DNA of 64,000 nucleotides, taken from NCBI RefSeq assembly GCF_002813755.1, contig NZ_CP018061.1:421001-485000 (forward strand), read 5' to 3'. The stretch is from Enterococcus mundtii. Its GTDB lineage: Bacteria; Bacillota; Bacilli; Lactobacillales; Enterococcaceae. How positions within the stretch are numbered: the stretch's first letter is position 1; every line of letters begins with the position of its first letter. A program made the translations under genes and the position numbers. This document shows positions 63,596 through 64,000 of the stretch, one piece after another. The notes beneath the pieces are model-generated. The model had not been told where the DNA came from and made no database searches. It saw only the letters and a program-made list of their open reading frames with translations.

Positions 63596-63700
63596 AAAAA
63601 CTGGTAGGGGCGCCAGGGTTCGCCTTGCTAATAAAAAACATCTATTGTTTTTGTTTCTAGGAATTTCTTTCAGAGAAGCTCACTAATTATGACAAACCAA
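63570..63700 (+). ncRNA. Candidate TldR guide RNA (scaffold plus guide)
   Basis: Immediately after tldR lies GGTAGGGGCGCCAGGGTTCG and CCTTGCTAA, then AGGAATTTCTTTCAGAGAAG, a small hairpin, and CTCAC at 63679-63683, resembling the right end of IS200/IS605 elements that forms the TnpB guide scaffold. The guide would begin at 63684: TAATTATGACA and on. A terminator follows at 63700. The exact 5' end, probably inside tldR, and the guide length are not determinable here. Confidence 0.6.
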
Positions 63701-63739
63701 AAAAGAGGAGAAGAGCATTCATGCCCTTCACCTCTTTTT
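63700..63739. terminator. Bidirectional terminator after the guide RNA
   Basis: AAAAGAGG-a-GAAG-a-GCAT-TC-ATGC-c-CTTC-a-CCTCTTTT, between tldR and the convergent regulator. Confidence 0.88.
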
Positions 63740-64000
63740 ATTCTGTATGTCCAGGTTTTAATTGATAGATCTTTGAGGGGCGTCCGATACCGACAGGACG
63801 TTCACCGATTTCATCGAAGTATTGTAACATGGCTTTTTTGAAATTGGAATGATCGATCATTTTAAAATCGATCCCTAAGAATTTAGCGAATACTTTGCGT
63901 GCTTCAGTGATCGTGAAGTCTTTTCCTAGAACTTGAAGCACTTGCGGTTCATGTTCCATTTTATTGACGACACGGTTGAAGGCTTTGACAATGATCTCGC
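63738..64000 (-). CDS. NrtR-like Nudix-related regulator, C-terminal part
   Basis: Partial: the frame continues past the window edge, giving 87 codons of the 3' end. The sequence (VLGKDFTITEARKVFAKFLG, DHSNFKKAMLQYFDE, VGIGRPSKIYQLK) matches the C-terminal winged helix of NrtR-type regulators, which couple a Nudix-like ADP-ribose sensor to control of NAD genes. The internal Met at 63959 is not the true start. The N-terminal Nudix domain would lie beyond the window. Confidence 0.75.
   Translation of the reverse strand, partial: EIIVKAFNRVVNKMEHEPQVLQVLGKDFTITEARKVFAKFLGIDFKMIDHSNFKKAMLQYFDEIGERPVGIGRPSKIYQLKPGHTE

Noticed and set aside
62588..63700. Active IS200/IS605 insertion sequence
   Set aside because: No tnpA, no left end, nuclease residues lost, and the gene sits within translational distance of oppF; it behaves as a host gene.

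Overview
Gene content points to a low-GC Gram-positive coccus of the Enterococcus faecium species group. The best species clue is a chromosomal aminoglycoside acetyltransferase of the AAC(6')-Ii family (55513-56055). It is clearly related to, but not identical with, the E. faecium enzyme as I remember it, so a relative such as E. hirae, E. durans or E. mundtii is plausible; I cannot fix the species. An efaCBA-type manganese transporter, QueG, PepO, a T-box amino-acid transporter, OppABCDF and RlmN fit this. No rRNA, tRNA or CRISPR array was seen.

Layout. 1-12 kb: amino-acid permease, Mn ABC transporter with MntR-like operators, unknown gene, queG, LysM cell-wall protein, FAD oxidoreductase, an MFS drug pump behind a transcription-attenuator-like leader, a GyrI-like protein, an ArgR-type regulator and a small membrane protein. 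12-22 kb: Mn catalase, about 118-nt hairpin repeats, a BceRS-type two-component system without its transporter, sugar uptake, APC permease, TelA/XpaC pair, Nudix hydrolase, MtnN, PncA. 22-24 kb: small membrane proteins, a decayed gene and a type I toxin of the holin-like family. 24-33 kb: PepO, C39-like protein, second Prs, cysteine desulfurase plus DUF1831, MFS pump, metallophosphoesterase, and a secreted protein made of three 61-residue repeats. 33.8-39.7 kb: a nonsense-riddled pseudogene followed by an unusual same-strand array of 15 tiny membrane-protein genes built from two related modules (A and B, eight of each), ending in a B-A fusion. 39.9-46 kb: mnmA, PmrA-like MFS with divergent TetR, DUF1033-topB, YbaK-type editing protein. 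46-56 kb: T-box-controlled amino-acid ABC operon, GH1 phospho-glucosidase, ftsK, Glu/Pro-repeat membrane protein, rlmN, aac(6'). 56-63.7 kb: oppA, a small opposite-strand gene, oppBCDF, then a TnpB-like gene. The window ends inside an NrtR-like regulator.

Two systems stand out. First, the gene directly after oppF (62588-63595) is a TnpB homologue that has lost the RuvC-I aspartate, the zinc ribbon and the RuvC-III region. It matches the description of TldR proteins, nuclease-dead RNA-guided repressors reported next to oppF in enterococci. A transposon-right-end-like guide-RNA scaffold lies downstream, and its predicted guide start matches a site between the -35 and -10 of the oppA promoter, suggesting RNA-guided autoregulation of peptide uptake. 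Second, the 34.6-39.7 kb array of paired mini membrane proteins has no function I can name; its near-identical segments, a homopolymer frameshift and a terminal fusion suggest expansion by recombination.
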